Assembly: GCA_937889205.1 (NCBI GenBank)
Contig: CALARN010000117.1
Coordinates: 1 to 5,343, forward strand
Origin: an uncultured bacterium
GTDB lineage: Bacteria > Patescibacteriota > Dojkabacteria > B142 > OLB20
Length of the DNA: 5,343 nt
Direction of reading: 5' to 3'
Positions 4,906-5,343 of this stretch are shown here, in pieces. A program made the translations under genes and the position numbers. The notes beneath the pieces were generated by a model. The model worked only from the letters and a program-made list of their open reading frames with translations. It was not told where the DNA came from and ran no database searches. The stretch's first letter is position 1, and every line of letters starts with the position of its first letter.

Positions 4906-5343
4906 ATGCTAGTTAAACCACAATCAACAAACCTTGCCAGAATAAAAGTAGTTGGAGTTGGTGGTGCTGGTGGCAATGCCATCAACAACATGATTCAAAA
5001 TTACGATATTGAAGGCGTAGAGTTTATAACTGTAAATACAGATGCCCAAGCCCTTTCGAAGAGTCTAGCCGAAACTAAGTTGCAAATAGGGGTAGAAAAT
5101 ACTCGTGGCTTAGGTAGTGGGGGTAATCCAGCTACAGGAAGAAAAGCAGCTGAAGAGAGTATTGATGAAATTCATGAGCATTTAGCGGGTGCAGATATGG
5201 TTTTTATTACTGCAGGAATGGGTGGGGGTACTGGAACAGGTGCATCTCCTATTATTGCAGGGGTTGCAAAAAATTTAGGAGCTTTGACAATCGCAATTGT
5301 AGAAAAACCTTTCAATTTTGAGGGTAAATGAAGAATGGATGTA
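4906..5343 (+). CDS. ftsZ: Cell-division GTPase FtsZ, 3'-truncated, with an in-frame TGA
   Basis: Tubulin homologue that polymerises into the Z-ring at midcell using GTP. Only the N-terminal nucleotide-binding part is present. Visible motifs: 'VVGVGGAGGNAINNMI' (15-30), 'VNTDAQAL' (43-50), 'QIGVENTRGLGSGGNPATGRKAAEES' split across 60-85, and the tubulin signature GGGTGTG at 106-112 in 'ITAGMGGGTGTGASPIIA'. The start is family-typical and has no Shine-Dalgarno; TTAATCAT ends seven bases before it. The frame meets TGA at 5329-5331 after 'EKPFNFEGK', yet the next codons give R-M-D-V, matching the family's 'PFxFEGKxRM' (E. coli has FEGKKRM). The TGA therefore stands where one residue belongs, and the frame continues to the window edge. 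It may be a sequence error, a nonsense mutation or a recoded UGA; I annotate through it. A complete FtsZ would have about 350-400 residues. Confidence 0.95.

Noticed and set aside
1..5343. Genome-wide use of UGA as glycine or tryptophan
   Set aside because: About 120 glycines are all GGN and all tryptophans are TGG, and conserved full-length genes show no internal TGA; only the single ftsZ codon hints otherwise. It stays a finding, not an annotation.

Overview
The window is a low-GC (roughly one third G+C), gene-dense bacterial segment with every supported gene on the + strand. It opens inside a ROK-family sugar kinase and closes inside ftsZ, so it may be a short metagenomic contig. Gene content (an unusually long FtsQ, FtsA, FtsZ, S15, a YtxH protein) and the absence of Shine-Dalgarno sequences suggest an uncultivated AT-rich lineage, possibly Patescibacteria/CPR. 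That placement is inference; no rRNA or other phylogenetic marker was compared.

Layout. 1-648: 5'-truncated ROK kinase. 678-1319: two small membrane-anchored proteins, a possible DUF948/YtxG-like protein and a clear YtxH protein. 1391-1720: classical thioredoxin (WCGPC). 1717-1745: the best sigma-70-type promoter here, TTGATA-17-TATAAT, driving rpsO through a structured leader of about 72 nt. 1824-2093: rpsO (S15), whose last codons form the 5' arm of a strong intrinsic terminator. 2188-3342: ftsQ/divIB with a large insertion. 3472-4809: ftsA. 4906-end: ftsZ, N-terminal GTPase part only. The ftsQ-ftsA and ftsA-ftsZ spacers (129 and 96 nt) hold promoter-like and hairpin-forming sequence, so the division genes probably have internal transcription starts.

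How the genes work together. FtsQ (membrane, outer face), FtsA (membrane-tethered actin homologue) and FtsZ (tubulin homologue) form the core of the divisome. The YtxG-like/YtxH/thioredoxin trio resembles the order of the Bacillus ytxGHJ stress operon, though the third gene here is a true dithiol thioredoxin. S15 is a ribosome assembly protein and is often autoregulated through its leader.

Most notable observations: (1) an in-frame TGA in ftsZ inside the conserved PFNFEGK-x-RM segment, with normal FtsZ sequence resuming in the same frame; (2) no recognisable ribosome binding site at any of the seven chosen starts, with AT-rich -10-like boxes seven or eight bases before five of the ATGs; (3) an rpsO leader with mutually exclusive hairpins and the start codon in a hairpin loop; (4) lineage-specific insertions in FtsQ and FtsA. 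I see no defence system, mobile element, CRISPR array, tRNA or rRNA.
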